From: Metallyticus violacea
Lineage: Eukaryota > Arthropoda > Insecta > Mantodea > Metallyticidae
Assembly: GCA_030762175.1 (NCBI GenBank)
Contig: CM060846.1
Location: 241,833,512 to 241,897,511 of the forward strand
DNA length: 64,000 nt
Reading direction: 5' to 3'
This document shows positions 35,690 through 47,460 of this stretch, in pieces (the first letter of the stretch is position 1; every line of letters begins with the position of its first letter). A program made the position numbers and the translations under genes. Under the pieces are notes generated by a model. That model saw only the letters and a program-made list of their open reading frames with translations, made no database searches and was not told the DNA's origin.

Positions 35690-36290
35690 GGACTTACTTT
35701 TGTTTTTCAATCCCCTTTCTTTTTCTGTATATTTTACTTATTTATTTTCTTATTAAGTCTTGCTCATATAAACTGTAATATTTCCAACTTAATTTCTGCT
35801 GAAAGTAATTTTCCTTTCTCCTCTTGCTTTTTACATTTTGGATATTAGTTCTCTTTCCTTTTCTCTCTTTTTAGCCATAAATACCTCAAAAACTTGGTCC
35901 TTTTTAATTTCTTCACTGATTTTAGTATTTTATATACCATCTCAGTTGGAGCAGATGTTCAGTATTTATTCTTCCATTTTTCTTCCAAAATGGAATGTAT
36001 CAAATATTTTCCAACCTTTTAAATCCAATTCAAGCATCTCATCTGTGCCAATTCTTCAGTTTTTAACTAGGCTATCGTTCACTTAACTAAACATTAAGTT
36101 ATGTATTCAGGCTTTTTCCATTCATTCATTTTATCTTTAATTTCATTAGTTTCTTTCTGCATTTCTTGAACTTCCTCCATCACATCATCTTTAATTTCTG
36201 CTATCTTGTTTAATTTGTTACTCAGATGGTCCTCCATTTCTTCAGAAATTTTACGTAATGTAGACAGTAGCTAATCTGGATGTGAATTTT
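35690..36290 (-). mobile_element. LINE ORF1-like coiled coil, antisense
   Basis: Minus strand near 36255-36120 reads KISEEMEDHLSNKLNKIAEI then KDDVMEEVQEMQKETNEIKD, heptad-rich and charged, continuing with decayed sequence such as KILKSVKKLKRTKFLRYLWL. This resembles the coiled-coil ORF1 product of LINEs and the ORF1-like part at 59.7-59.9 kb. No endonuclease or reverse transcriptase follows, so the assignment rests on composition and order. Confidence 0.45.
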
Positions 36291-36299
36291 GTTCTGTTC

Positions 36300-36740
36300 A
36301 GAAAAATACTTACATTATTTATAATCACACTTCCAAGGAGCATGATATTATTTCAGTACAAATTTTTATTATTGCGATGCACAAATTTCATTTTATAAGA
36401 TCCATTCCCATAGTAACTAATATACTCTTTCTTACACTTCAAAAACATCCTCTGGCAGTAAGGTTACCAGATTTCTTTCACAGAATTGGGGCACTTCTAA
36501 ATTTTTATGGCAGTAATTATTAGATAGGAAAAGGAGAGGTCAATAACATGCTTCCTCTTATATAATTACAATTTTGAGTGTTTAATATCAAAATAATTTT
36601 TTATACTGAACACTTTTTATTTTAATTTTGAATTAATGAAAATTGTAATAGTGTGTCTTTAGATCTTAAAATTAAAATGACTGCATAAATTACCTTTTTC
36701 TTAAAATCCAAGTGTACTTCTCTGAAGAGTGTACTTTGTT
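36300..36740. other. No recognisable feature
   Basis: AT-rich sequence; nothing recognised. Confidence 0.4.
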
Positions 36741-36744
36741 GAGA

Positions 36745-37560
36745 ATATCTCTTCTTCACTCTAGCTTGTTGGCAAATTCTTGGCATGACATTTAAAGTTA
36801 TTTAAAACAATTATCATAGCTTTAGAACATAGCATAGTATCAACTCCAAGTCTGGATCTCTGTGAAGTGCACATCATGTTCATGGATGTAAACACTCTCT
36901 TTACTGATACATTACTTCCTGGCAGATAGAGACACAATTCAAAAAACGTTTGTAGCTGAGGGCAGGGAAATTTTTTTCCAGAGAAGAATGAAAATGTCTG
37001 ACTTAATCTTAAGCACACTTCAGCATTCTCGTCATTCCATTTATTTATTTTATTTTTGGTCACTTATTGTTTCAGTAAAGAAATTTCAACAAATAATTTA
37101 TCTTCATTTAGATCAACTGCATCTATTTCACTCATACAATACTGGAGACACCCTCAAAGCTTTCCCTCTATGGAGGAGTTCTAAGCAAGATGTCTTCATA
37201 CATATTATACCTATGGAGTCGGAACCCCATGCAGTTAGATATTCAATAGCTATACTATAGAATTCACTTGACTTTAGGTCTGTACAGGAACCATCTTCAA
37301 GTAATGGCAAAAGCTTTTACACAGAGGTCGCAAAGAATTTATCATCTTTCCATGACTGAAGCTTTTCACTCAAATTGTTTAGAATTATACAAGATTCCAC
37401 TGCAGTTGCTTCTTCAGCTAGAAGTATAACATTATGAAACAATGTTTCTGATAGCTGAGAGTAGTGATAGCCATCGTATATTGCTGTAACTGAGAATGTT
37501 CTTGTGTTCCTGTCAAACAAGCTTGCAAAACTGTATTAGCCATTTCACTTTTACTACAAA
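36745..37560 (-). mobile_element. hAT transposase C-terminal half, antisense
   Basis: The minus-strand frame 37063-36761 contains the hAT dimerisation domain: LYLPGSNVSVKRVFTSMN, then SRLGVDTM and LNNFKCHAKNLPTS (known form: PxSNAxxERVFSxMN...LxxLL--K-N). Upstream frames 37310-37128 and 37520-37317 (EEATAVESCIILNNLSEKLQ) read as the preceding helical region. No N-terminal part, BED finger or terminal repeats are visible. Two frameshifts. Confidence 0.75.
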
Positions 37561-37639
37561 TATATTTTTCACTGCAACTCCTGAATTCAATTGCAGAGGT
37601 GTGTTTTTTTTTAATTGAATTAATTGCAGAGGTGTGTAT

Positions 37640-37941
37640 GTGTTTTTTTTTTCTCCCCTTTCCCCCAGGTGCTCTTGTACATCTCAGGTCATCAGCATTC
37701 CATTCAATTCAGAGCATGAAACAGCCAATAAATTTTGCTTAGAGGCCTCTTCTTTCAGGCTTCAGGTTCTTTTACTTGCCTTAAATGTATGACATGGCAT
37801 CCACAGCTTTACTTCCCTTTTGAAGGAAGCTATAGTTAGGATATTTATGCCAGAAAAAAATATGTCAACACTGGTCAGGATTAAACCTGCAATTTTGGGT
37901 CTATGAGGCAAGTATGGTTTCCACTAGACCAACAGGACTGA
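37640..37941 (-). repeat. SINE-A copy, minus strand
   Basis: Reverse complement of the SINE-A family: tail acatctcaggtcatcagc at about 37678, cctcttctttcaggctt near 37747, and the head ending ccactagaccaacaggact at about 37921-37939, which carries the box A region. Confidence 0.85.
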
Positions 37942-37966
37942 CAAGTGCAGAGTATGCACAGTTATG

Positions 37967-38190
37967 TATTTTTTTTAATAGTGTTTAATGCCCGTTTTAC
38001 TACAGAGGCACCTCAGGTGGTGAACTGATAAACTGGGAAAGGATATTTTTTAAGGAAACAAGCGTTCCAGGCCTAAGTTTAGGGTGCTTCCCTGGCATTT
38101 ACCATTTATAAAGACTGAGGAAAACTTGGAAAAAACCTAAATCAGGGAGGACAGTCCTGGAGGGATTTGAATCCCAGACCTCCCTTAGTC
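37967..38190 (-). repeat. SINE-B copy, minus strand, head truncated
   Basis: Reverse complement of SINE-B: tail tagtgtttaatgcccgtttt from 37979, gaggcacctcaggtggtgaa, tccaggcctaagtttagggt, and box B-like ggatttgaatcccagacctc at 38163-38182. Box A region missing. Confidence 0.8.
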
Positions 38191-38399
38191 CATTCAATGT
38201 ATCAGAACAAAATGCTGTTTTCTATAATGTATACAAATGCTACAGAATTGAACAATACAAATAATAAGAGGTTATACCTACTCTCAGAACTCGATAAGTT
38301 ATTCAAGATGTATATCACATCTTGAATAACGTATTCCAGATCACCTCAAAGTAAAAAAGTGGTTTTAAAGAATAATTTTTGCAACAATTTCAATCTGGG

Positions 38400-39447
38400 T
38401 TTTGGCTCTCCAACAACACATGCTTGTAGCTATTGTGCGCAAATGTCCTTTACTGAATTTTACGAATGGTGAATACAAAAGAACTGAACTTAGAGCAGTC
38501 TTAGTTCATCACAATTTGAGGGCAAAAACCTTCAATAAAATTATGAAGGAGAAGTTTATGAAAGCAGCTCATTCTCCTTTGATCTCCAACAAGTTCAGCC
38601 TCTCCCTAAACTTTCCATAGGGAAGGCTTACTATTCATGGCAGATTTCATTTTATGGTCTTTGCATAACTGACATAGAAAATAAATTTCAACACTTCTAT
38701 TGCTGGACAGAAAAGGGGGTTGGGGCTTTTGAAGTGTCTTCTGTTCTCACTGATTTCCTCTGTAAATTCCAATTTGATACTTCTACTACAATTGTAAGAC
38801 ATTTCTCTAATGGGTGTGGTGGACAAAACCATAAGTCACATTCATGTTCTTTTATAGTGGCTTTCGAAACATTCTCCTCCTCAGATAAAGGACATTTCAA
38901 TGATTTTTCCAATCAGGGGACATTCATTTCTGCCCTCAGATAAAATGTTCAGAGCTTACAGAAAATGAGTTCTGAAAGATGTCTGAAGAATACCATGAAA
39001 TGTATGGAAATGTAGGCACTATCCATTTATTGGATAAAAATTGGACTGTTTGGGATTTTAAGTATTTATGTAATGTGCTAAAAAGTTAGATGGCATTAGG
39101 GATATGAAGAGGATCATTGTTAAGGAAATCAGAAAATGCAGGAAAGGCTAATGTCGTAAAAATGGAACCTTCTTATAGATTAGGTGAACCTTCTAAAAAT
39201 TCCAATCTGTTTTGAAAAGGGCACATTTTGTGCAAAATGTTTGTGTTCCAGATACTGTGACATAGATACCCAAGTTAAACCACCCAAAAGGAATGATGTA
39301 GACAAGTTACTGAAGCAGAGATTTGGTGACTATTGGAGAAGCCTAGACTCAGTGAATATTTTTAGCATCGTTGTTCAGACAGTACAAGATATTGATGAAG
39401 ATAATGATCATATTATTGATGAGGACATTACATGTGATTGCCTTTAA
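38400..39447 (+). mobile_element. DUF7869-like transposon-associated protein remnant
   Basis: Plus-strand pieces in shifting frames: LRAKTFNKIMKEKFMKAAHS (about 38518-38575), a shifted YSWQISFYGLCITDIENKF (about 38630-38690), VSSVLTDFLCKFQFDTST then RHFSNGCGGQNHKSHS (38734-38850), and PPKRNDVDKLLKQRFGDYW (about 39278-39340). In arthropod genomes a family with SDGCGGQNKN and this order is common and, as far as I recall, is annotated as DUF7869; it behaves like a mobile element. Here the SDGC Asp is Asn (SNGC). Pseudogenised. Confidence 0.6.
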
Positions 39448-39459
39448 AAGGAAGGAGGA

Positions 39460-41400
39460 TTGGGTATAATGTAGATTAACTGCCTTGTTAAGATACCATT
39501 AAAAGTGGTTAAATAATAAAATTTGCATTTAAAATTGTTTTGTGTTGTTTCAATTATTAATAATCCATATGTTTGATGCAAAAGGCAACTTGTCCGAGTT
39601 TTTTTTTATTTAATTTTTTTGTTATTTACCCTGAATGTTATAGTTTGTAGAGTCTTGATCTCGAAAGTTATATTTTCGTTTTTAATATTCTTTTGTTTGA
39701 TTGATATACATTTTTTCTGATCATGAAAAGTTTATATTGGCGGACAAACTGCTTTTTGAAATGATCACCTTAAATATGGTCACAAAAAAGCTGTGAATTT
39801 CCTCTAAGGCTTCAGTCACTGCCCATAGAGCAGTCAAGTGTTTCACAATTGCTTCCATTTTTGTTCTAGAACAAGTAAATTTCGCCTTATTGAACCTTTT
39901 GAACAAACCAGAAGTACAATCCATAGATTTCAAGCTTTGGTAATGCTTCACTATATGGAATGTGAAAGTTCTTTCTTGGAGTCAATGTTAATTTCACTTT
40001 ATCTTGCACAATTTTCATAAAATATGATGAAACTTTTATGTTAGTGCTTTCCAGAAATACGGAACTTGTGTGTTTTTAGTTGCAACATGTTAAACAACTG
40101 CAGTTCTCCTACCACTTCCAACACTGAAAGTTGTTTCACTAAGGAACAAAATACAGTGTTGTCATATGTTCCTCTTCAGAGAAATGGAAAATCTTCCAAC
40201 ATGGACTCACTAATAACATATTTTCGTTTTTTGACATCTTGCTGACTGCAACATGCTCAAATACAAATGATGAAGTCAACAAAGCCAATGAAGCAGGTAG
40301 CAGATATGCAGTCAGTGTTGTCAGGTTGTAGGAAACAAAAATCGCTTTCAATCAAAAAAAAAAAAAAATCTGTAATTATCAATAGTCAAAACAGTTGCAC
40401 CACATTTCCTCTTTATCAATCTCAATGACATTAAAATTCAGGAGCACAGTCATACTTCCCTTCCATTAAAAGGATTTTATAGTGTTTAAAATTACTTATC
40501 AAGATTTAAGGCAGAAGATCGTAATTCCAGAGACATAAAATGAAATCTGGGCACAGACAAATAAACCTGGGTACATCTGGTAACTTTATCTATTTTATTT
40601 TATTACTTACTTCACAATGTTAATTTCCAAGTAAATATCCAGGATTTCCTCTTATGTATTCATCACTGAAAACGCAGTATGCTGGAAAAATTCAAAGTTT
40701 TGGGATGCTCAGTGAGCTTAAAACAATACATTTTGAATGAATTCTTGTACCCTCTCCCAGAAAATCTTGATGCAGATAATTAGAACCAAAGGAAATGATT
40801 CTACCAAGGCTTTCTGGAAATGGAAAGGAAGTACCAGAGTACGTAGAATGTTAATATAATTTGAATATTACTACTGGATTCTGTAAAATGAAATTTCAGA
40901 CACTTCACATAAGAGGAAAAGCAATAATGGTAATTTAACTATTAGTATAAGGTTTTGCAGTAAAAGTAAATGAAGGTGATATAATAATTTATGTAATAAC
41001 TATACTCAATGGATTTCAATACAAGCATGCAGTCAGGTTACTGAACTACTGGAGTATAGATGGCGTGAGAGACAACCTTCTGTCCTAGCACATGTAGTTC
41101 ATGCTTAAAACTGCAACAGGTCCATACACATGGAGAACTGATGTTCATCTCCCTAAACACATGGCTTGTAGGACTGTGCCGCCACAGTCAAAACTAAACA
41201 TTGATTAATGCAGACAATTTCTAAGCTAACATGCCTCATTCTAATATTGTGTTGTATGAGGTCATTTGAGAAGTTCTCAGAATTACCCAATATTGCTGCA
41301 GCAGTTCTGAAGAAGTTTTGTTATCAAAACCCGTCATCTTCCATAGAAATATTTGAGCAATATTACATGCATTGGTCAAGAATTATAGTGCTTATAGCTG
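39460..41400. other. No recognisable feature
   Basis: AT-rich. Minus-strand frames at 39951-39721 and 40351-40139 could belong to a decayed transposon, but I cannot match them. A run of a's lies at 40354-40369. Confidence 0.4.
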
Positions 41401-41409
41401 TTTGTTGCA

Positions 41410-42490
41410 GTTTAGATGTGTGTATATGGAGAAAATAGCAAATATCGAACATTTATTATTATTAAATACTCGGTAAAGAAGGATATGAATGTATAGAAAT
41501 TCATACAGATAAGACAAACAATATAATCATTTTCAACCATTTCCAAATACTTCATGGAGTTTAATTTGGCCATGAAAGCTTGGACAATAACCCATGCAGC
41601 ACACATTCAAAATTTGTTGTGACATCAAAAATTATAGATCAAGTTCTAGAAAATTGCTGCTTAAAGGTATCTAAAATTACTGATGCTCTGGGCATTTCAG
41701 GGAAATGTGTATTTCACAATTTGAGGGAAGAATTCTGCTTGAAAAAAGTATCCACAAGGTAGGTGCTGCGACTGCTACTTGATATCAAAAGTGAATCAGA
41801 GTTCAAATATCTTGGCAAAGTTTGGTTTGTTTTCAGAGAGATCCTGCTGGCATCATTCATCAATTGTAACAAATGATGAAACATAGGTGCACTATTATAC
41901 ACCTGAAACAAAACAGCAGTATAAACAATGGAAGCATCATGATTCTCCACTGCTAAAGAAGGCCAAGAGTGTGAAATTGGCCGTTAAGAACATGGCGTCT
42001 GTTTTCTGGGATGCTAAGGGTTTACTGCTAATTAATTCTCTTTCCACTTTATCATCTATCCCTGGAGTTATTATGCTAACCTTTTGCACCTATCGAAGAC
42101 AAAAATACAACAGAAAAGACCTGGTTGATCAAAGAAGAAAGCTATCATGCATCAAGGCAATACTCGCTCTCACGCATGTGATACAATGGCGAAAATCAAT
42201 GAATTGTTGTACAATTTTCTGCCATATTCATCCTATTCCCCTGACTTGACTCTTATTAAACTTCCAGCTATTCCCTAAAGTGGAAAGTTTTCTTGGGATG
42301 AAGAGCTTAAATATCAGTTTAGGCACAATTGGCAGGCCTGGAGGAATATGACTTTTGTGATGGAATAAAGACTTTGGAGCATTGCTGGATAAAGTAAGTG
42401 CATTGTTCAAGGGAGCTAATTGTGCTGAAAAATAAGAACAATTACAAATAGCTATGTTGTCATTTTGTGCTCCATTCTGAAAACTTTGCA
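41410..42490 (+). mobile_element. Mariner transposase pseudogene
   Basis: Plus strand in order: HTH region (VTSKIIDQVLENCCLKVSKI, TDALGISGK, about 41607-41700), TNDET-like (aacaaatgatgaaaca, 41868-41883), YTPETKQQYKQWKHHDSPLL (41896-41955) and MASVFWDAKGLLLINSL (41992-42045), a shifted LAIPHDN-like region, YSPYSPDLTPI-like near 42215-42255 and a tail ALEHCW-TKCIAL-like near 42370-42410. These are the successive mariner blocks including the first and third catalytic regions. Frameshifts and stops. The same family as the remnant at 29.3-30.1 kb. Confidence 0.85.
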
Positions 42491-42510
42491 AATGACCCTC
42501 ATTAAACAAA

Positions 42511-42551
42511 TTTTTCTTTCTTTCTTTTTCTTTTCTTTTTTTTTTCTTTTT
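42511..42551 (+). repeat. Pyrimidine tract (TTTC)n
   Basis: Imperfect ttctttcttt tract between the mariner and LINE-2 copy 2. Confidence 0.9.
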
Positions 42552-42569
42552 TGCCAAAATATGCAAACA

Positions 42570-44135
42570 AAAGGGTGTGGTTGGTATGATGGGGGAATGT
42601 GTAAAAGCAAAGAAAGAAGTGTACAGGGGCTTAATAAAATGCAGAAGGTCAGAGGAGGAGGAAGATAGGCAAATATTCTTGGTGAAGAAATGGGGATATA
42701 AAGGCTTAATACAGGATAAGGGAAAATGGCAGCAGAGAACAGGAAATAACATAAAGGAGGCTGTGCTGGCTAAGGATAGTGAAACTGCATGGTTATTGGT
42801 TAAGGACATTTTCAGGCAGAAAAGGTTAGAAAACGAGATAGAGCCATAGGAATGGATATATCACTTTGGAAAATTGTTAAGTGATGGGAAGATACAGAGT
42901 TATGAATTAAACATAGATAAGGAGTTTGGTAGGGAGGAGGTAGAGAGACAGATAACCTTTAAGAGGAACAAGGCGGTTGGAATAGGTGGAATTCCAGGAG
43001 AATTGTGGAAAGTTTTGGGGGAAATGGAAGGAGGTATGAGGTTATTAATAAAGTTATTAAACAGAATTAAGAAAACAAGGAAATACCAGAGAATTGGAAA
43101 GTGACCATGATTGTTCTGTTATATAAAGGTGAAGGTGATATTAATAGCCCTAGTAATTATGGGACAGTTAGTTTATTATCCATTTTAGGTAAAGTATACA
43201 CAGGTATTCTAGCAGAAAGGTTACTGGATTGGGCGGAAACAGAAGATAAATTATCAGAGTATCAGGAAGGTTTTAGAAAAGGGAAAAGAACAATGGATGA
43301 TAATTCAAATTACAGTGGATAAATATTTAAGGAAACAAAGGGGTAAAGTATGTATATTTTTTATGGATTTAGAGAAAGCATTTGACACAATAAATAGGAA
43401 GGCATTAGAAAGGGATACAAATTGAGATGCAAGGGAGTCAGTGTTCGATTTATTTTAGAGCTGTAAAAATATACAAAGGAATTAGGTTTGTATCAGATGT
43501 GATGGGAGTAGAATTACAGATTTCATGTGCCAAGAAAGGGGTTTGAGACCGAGTTGTAACTGAGCCCAATATTATTTAACATATTTATAGATGATATCAT
43601 AGAATTGGGATGAAGAATAGGCACTGTCCAATAATTGGAATGAAAGAAATACCAGGACTGCTTATTGCAGATTTAATAGCGGGGACGGTAACTGTGATAG
43701 GGCTACAGCATGCCATCAAAGAAGTTGGTAGATATTGTACAAATGGGGTTTAAACATAAATAGTAAAAAATCAAAGATATTAAGTATTCAAAAAAGGACC
43801 AAAATTAAGTAAGGATGAGAGATGGTTTATAAATGGAGATCAAATAGAAGTAGTGAAAGAATTGTTGTTTGTATAAAATTCCCACATTACCAACGAAATA
43901 GTTTGAGAGATTATATGAGTCAGTGGTTGAAGCTAAGATGATGTATGCAGTAGAAATTTGGAGGGTTGTCAAAGGGTTGAATTAAGATTGATATGATCCA
44001 TATAATGTTTTGTAGAGAAGAATTGGAGTAACCAAGAAGCTCGCCAAGGGGAGTAAGTTTTTTAGAATTGGGAAGAGTAGAAAGGAAGGGTATAATAGTT
44101 GAGAGAATTCTGAAATATTGGTATAGATGTATTAA
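42570..44135 (+). mobile_element. LINE-2 copy 2, middle part
   Basis: Plus strand: a linker (WGYKGLIQDKGKWQQRTGN, 42690-42750; TAWLLVKDIFRQKRL, 42784-42830), the reverse-transcriptase fingers (KAVGIGGIPGELWKVLGEM, 42970-43030; EIPENWK-like then VTMIVLLYKGEGDINSPSNYG, 43100-43160; LGKVYTGILAERLLDWAE, 43186-43240; LSEYQEGFRKGKRTMD, 43252-43300) and FFMDLEKAFDTIN (43355-43395). Decayed palm and thumb follow. The endonuclease is missing. Relative to copy 3 the sequence is interrupted at 44135 by a microsatellite and PLE-5. Stops throughout. Confidence 0.82.
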
Positions 44136-44139
44136 ATTA

Positions 44140-44140
<1 letters not shown>

Positions 44141-44187
<47 letters not shown>
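44141..44187 (+). repeat. (AAT)n microsatellite
   Basis: Uninterrupted ataataat run of about 47 bases at the boundary between LINE-2 copy 2 and PLE-5. Confidence 0.97.
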
Positions 44188-44188
<1 letters not shown>

Positions 44189-44199
44189 TACTAAAAGTA

Positions 44200-44530
44200 T
44201 GTCGTGTATCAAAGAGATGATTTGGGAAGAGAGAATTTGAATATTGTTCAATAAAAACCCCAAACTACTACTTAAAAATATTTAAGGGAAAACTGAACTT
44301 ACAGTCTGGGAAAACATTTATATTTGGAAGAACAAGTAGATAGTTTTTAATTTTGAAATCCCACCAAGTGATATGCTAATACAGAGGTTCATTAAACCTC
44401 CACCAGAGAAGAATCAATCCATCACGAGGAGCAAGGCTGACAGTCGACCAGGAACTGACGATGTGAGCGATGGCTCCAGAAACTAGTCTTCTTTTTTATT
44501 AAAATCTTAGTGATGTATATGTTACAATTT
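44200..44530 (+). mobile_element. PLE-5, Penelope-like 3' tail
   Basis: The stretch before 44450 reads in short frames as a PLE C-terminal tail, but weakly. The assignment rests mainly on the hammerhead motif at its end, in the same place as in PLE-1 to PLE-4. It lies between two parts of LINE-2 copy 2, so it may have inserted there. No GIY-YIG or reverse transcriptase is present. Confidence 0.55.
44450..44493 (+). ncRNA. Hammerhead ribozyme with intact core (PLE-5)
   Basis: AGGAA (44450-44454) can pair with TTCTT (44489-44493) as a five-pair stem I with one G-U. The core strand CTGACGA (44455-44461) fits CUGANGA. GAGC (44465-44468) pairs with GCTC (44473-44476) around GATG as stem II. GAAA (44479-44482) is the second core strand. 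ACTAGT gives a minimal two-pair stem III and C44488 is the residue before cleavage (GUC). All invariant positions I know for type I hammerheads are present. Activity is inferred, not shown; a two-pair stem III with a two-base loop is unusual but occurs in PLE hammerheads as I recall. Confidence 0.7.
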
Positions 44531-44539
44531 AGACTCAAC

Positions 44540-44830
44540 TTTTTTAAATGTTAATAAGGTAGGATGTTTCATTGTTTATTAGAATGTGAAATGGTTAAAA
44601 AAATGGAAGGATATATTTTGAATGATAAATAGGATAAATTATGTTGTGATATAATAGTCATTAAAATACTGACAGAGGAGAGGATAAAGAAAATTAATGA
44701 CTGGAGAATTTTTAGTGAAGGTAAGGGAGAAATGGAGGAGATGTATAGGGAAGTAGTTCGAAGACACAGGAGGGTTGAAATGGGAAATTATAATGGGGGG
44801 GGTGTCATTTACCATAAATGTAACCAGGTG
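44540..44830 (+). mobile_element. LINE-2 copy 2, 3' end
   Basis: After the PLE-5 insertion, a cysteine motif (CFHCLLECEMVKKMEG, 44565-44615) and a following basic region (GEMEEMYREVVRRHRRVEMG, 44720-44785) resemble the C-terminal zinc region and tail of LINE-2. Confidence 0.5.
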
Positions 44831-44839
44831 GTTAAGACA

Positions 44840-45770
44840 TGAATGAACAAAGTTGAGGTGTAGGGAATTTGCAGATATCAGAAGTGTAATAAATTGATTG
44901 TAGATATAAACTATTTTGCCTTATCGAGTCCAAGTGTTCCAGATATTCCAGTAGGAAACTGCTGAAAAACCGAAGACAAGGACCCCGTATTTAATTAGAT
45001 GAAAGTGTTAAAATGAAATACATTTTATAGATGTATTATTAGGAAAAATTTGATATAAAATATTAGGTTTTGATATTGTTTTGAAGAAGGTAGGAGAATT
45101 TGTAAAAGAATAATATTTGTAATGTATATCTGCATGTAAATTGGAAATTAAAAGAAATAAATTCAAATTTGCAAACAATCATTAAGAATGGATGGACAAA
45201 AAGACATAATGGTAAAAAATAACAGAGCTTGAAACAGAAGTACCTACATACTCAGACACAAATTTATGTGAACACTCAGAATTTTTAAGTAGTTTATATC
45301 AAATAATGGCAAGCAAATATTCCCATAAGCAAGACAGTAAACCATTTTAAAAATTTATTGAAAAAACGCACAAACAGAAATTTCCCAAATCAAATGAGAA
45401 AGCTTTGTCATACTGTTATGGCCAGATACTAAAATGCATAAAATACAATGTAGGGAATGATATAATTTGGGCTTCTCTTGGTAAAACAACAGAAAAGGGG
45501 AGTTATGTGGTTTTTATAAATTATTTTTCTCATGGTGGTATGATCACTGAACTGATTATGTCATTGCAGGTTGTGAGAAAATTATATTTGACAGGAAAAA
45601 GCTGAACTTGCTTTTGGATTCAAAACCCAATGAACTGTAAATTTACTTCAAACATTTTTAAAAAAAATTATTATATTAACATTAATTCAGCATACAAGTG
45701 TAATAATGCATACCAACAATATAGATATGCAAGATGGAACATTAGGGAAAAACTTCAGGAAGTGGTCCCT
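44840..45770. other. No recognisable feature
   Basis: AT-rich, several short frames, none recognised. Confidence 0.4.
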
Positions 45771-45779
45771 GAAAAGAAA

Positions 45780-46745
45780 AAAAACAAAACTGTCCATATC
45801 AACATAGGTCCAGAAATGTGTAGAAACACTGTAATTGAAACAACTGGATATGGGTTGAAAAACAGAGCAAATGAGGGAAGAATGAATGGTGAGAAGCAGA
45901 CTGGAAGGGTAGAATCATTAGATGGCAACACTGGTCAGACAGAGAATCCCCATGGGATGTTTACATCATTCCATCAGAGACAATTTAGCATCTGTATTTG
46001 GGCAGATATAATTGGTGACCACCTACTTGGGCCAGTTTTTCTCCTACAATGCCTGAATGGACAGATGTATCTGGATTTCCTGCAAAACACCCTCCCCCTT
46101 GTGCTGGAGGATGTGCCTTTGTTGGTATGACGGGTCATGTGGCTGCTATATAATGGAGCTCCTGTCCACTTCTAAATCAACATTTGCCGACATTTCAACA
46201 TGATTCTACCTGGCATATGGATTGGACAAAGAGAGCTTGTTGCATATCACTGTTCACAAAGACTGCGTGTAAAATTTCCACTATAGAGCCCCATCGTCCA
46301 TAGGTGTTTCTGGAATGGCCAATGCTCAGTAATCATTCCAAGAACTTTCCTGGTCTGCTTCCTATCTCTACTCAGTAGATCTTTAGCCAAAGTGCTACTG
46401 ATATTTTAATAAGAATTTTACCCAATTCTTGACTAGAAAAGTTCTTTTATCTTATCTTAACTAGGAAAGTTCTTTCATCTTATCTGATGTTTTTTTAATC
46501 TATTAATATACTATGGTTCCAGCAGTTTGCTTGCTAATGCCATACAAAGATTCTGATCGTATGAAGTCAATCTTAATTCCTTCTTTAGCCAGTATCGCGT
46601 GTGCTGACCTGGTGCCTAATCTGCAGAACTTGAACATGTCAGTGAAGCTTTAACCACTCTTCGGATACAAGAGGGAACACTGGAATGGTTGTGGCAATGC
46701 ATGCATTCAGGCACATGGTAGGCATCAAAATATTTTCTGTGATAT
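45780..46745 (+). mobile_element. DDE transposase pseudogene (NGAPVHF type)
   Basis: Plus-strand frame 45630-46130 carries, from about 45950, PHGMFTSFHQRQFSICIWAD, then IIGDHLLGPVFLLQCLNGQM and YLDFLQNTLPLVLEDVPLLV. After a stop it continues WLLYNGAPVHF (46140-46170) and, further on, IQEGTLEW and shifted GNACIQAHGRH near 46680-46720, the usual C-terminus of this mariner-like class (RCEACIxAxGRHFEHLL). The block between 46250 and 46560 is decayed or interrupted, so the WPPRSPD region is not readable. Related to the antisense remnant at 10.1-10.5 kb. Confidence 0.7.
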
Positions 46746-47032
46746 TACCAAAAATGACTGTCATTAATAGATATGTATTTATAACTCTTCAAACTTTGAC
46801 ATTTATACTTTGCTGTACCTGTACCACTACTCTCATTATGTTTCTGTACATTCCTGAACATAGGTCGATATGGATTATTATATTCATTTCCCTGTCAGGA
46901 ATCTATCCTGAAATTTGTCTCCATTGTTCACTGTTGTAAACAAAACTAAAGCCTGAATATAATTACAAGAACAATGTTATATTTCCTAAAACAAAATATC
47001 AGTAATTATCACTTTTACTGATAGCCAATTGC

Positions 47033-47314
47033 TGCACCGCCACGGGTGGCCGAGGTCATTAAGGCACAGACTTGTGAGCAGGAGATCTGGAGTTTGAATC
47101 CCATCAGGACCATCCTCCCTGACTGGGGTTTTTTCCAGGTTTTCCTCAGACCTCATAACTGGCAAATGCCGGGGAGGTACCCTAAAATTATGCCTGGAAC
47201 GTTTCCTTCCTTAAAAATATCCTTTCCCAATTTATCATTTCATCTCATGTATCATCATTGTCCACCCTGTGGTGCCTCAGTAGTAAAAACGTGCATTAAA
47301 CACTACTCAAAAAA
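47033..47314 (+). repeat. SINE-B copy, plus strand
   Basis: The tRNA-Ser/Leu-like head carries box A (gtggccgaggtcattaaggc at 47046-47065) and a decayed box B (ggagtttgaatcccatcagg). The body follows (ttttttccaggttttcctca, gcatttgcc-like, gtggtgcctcagtagtaaaa), then the tail cattaaacactactc and an A tract. Confidence 0.85.
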
Positions 47315-47460
47315 AAAAACATCATTGCTCTTTCATAGCTATCCTGTCCTCTTCAGCTGTATCTCACTTCCATTACAAAAGTTTATTTTATTTCTCTGAT
47401 TCCCTTTAGTAGACCTTTATTGCATAAGCCATTTATCATTTCTAACTTTGTCCTCTGTTT

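Noticed and set aside
42228..42809. 193-codon minus-strand frame, the longest or nearly the longest after the LINE frames
   Set aside because: It is the antisense shadow of the mariner tail, the pyrimidine tract and the LINE-2 linker; low-complexity Lys/Phe/Ser content.
45630..45860. N-terminal part of the 166-codon frame as a separate gene
   Set aside because: The recognisable part is transposase; the first ~80 codons are unmatched and continuous with it, so I do not split it.
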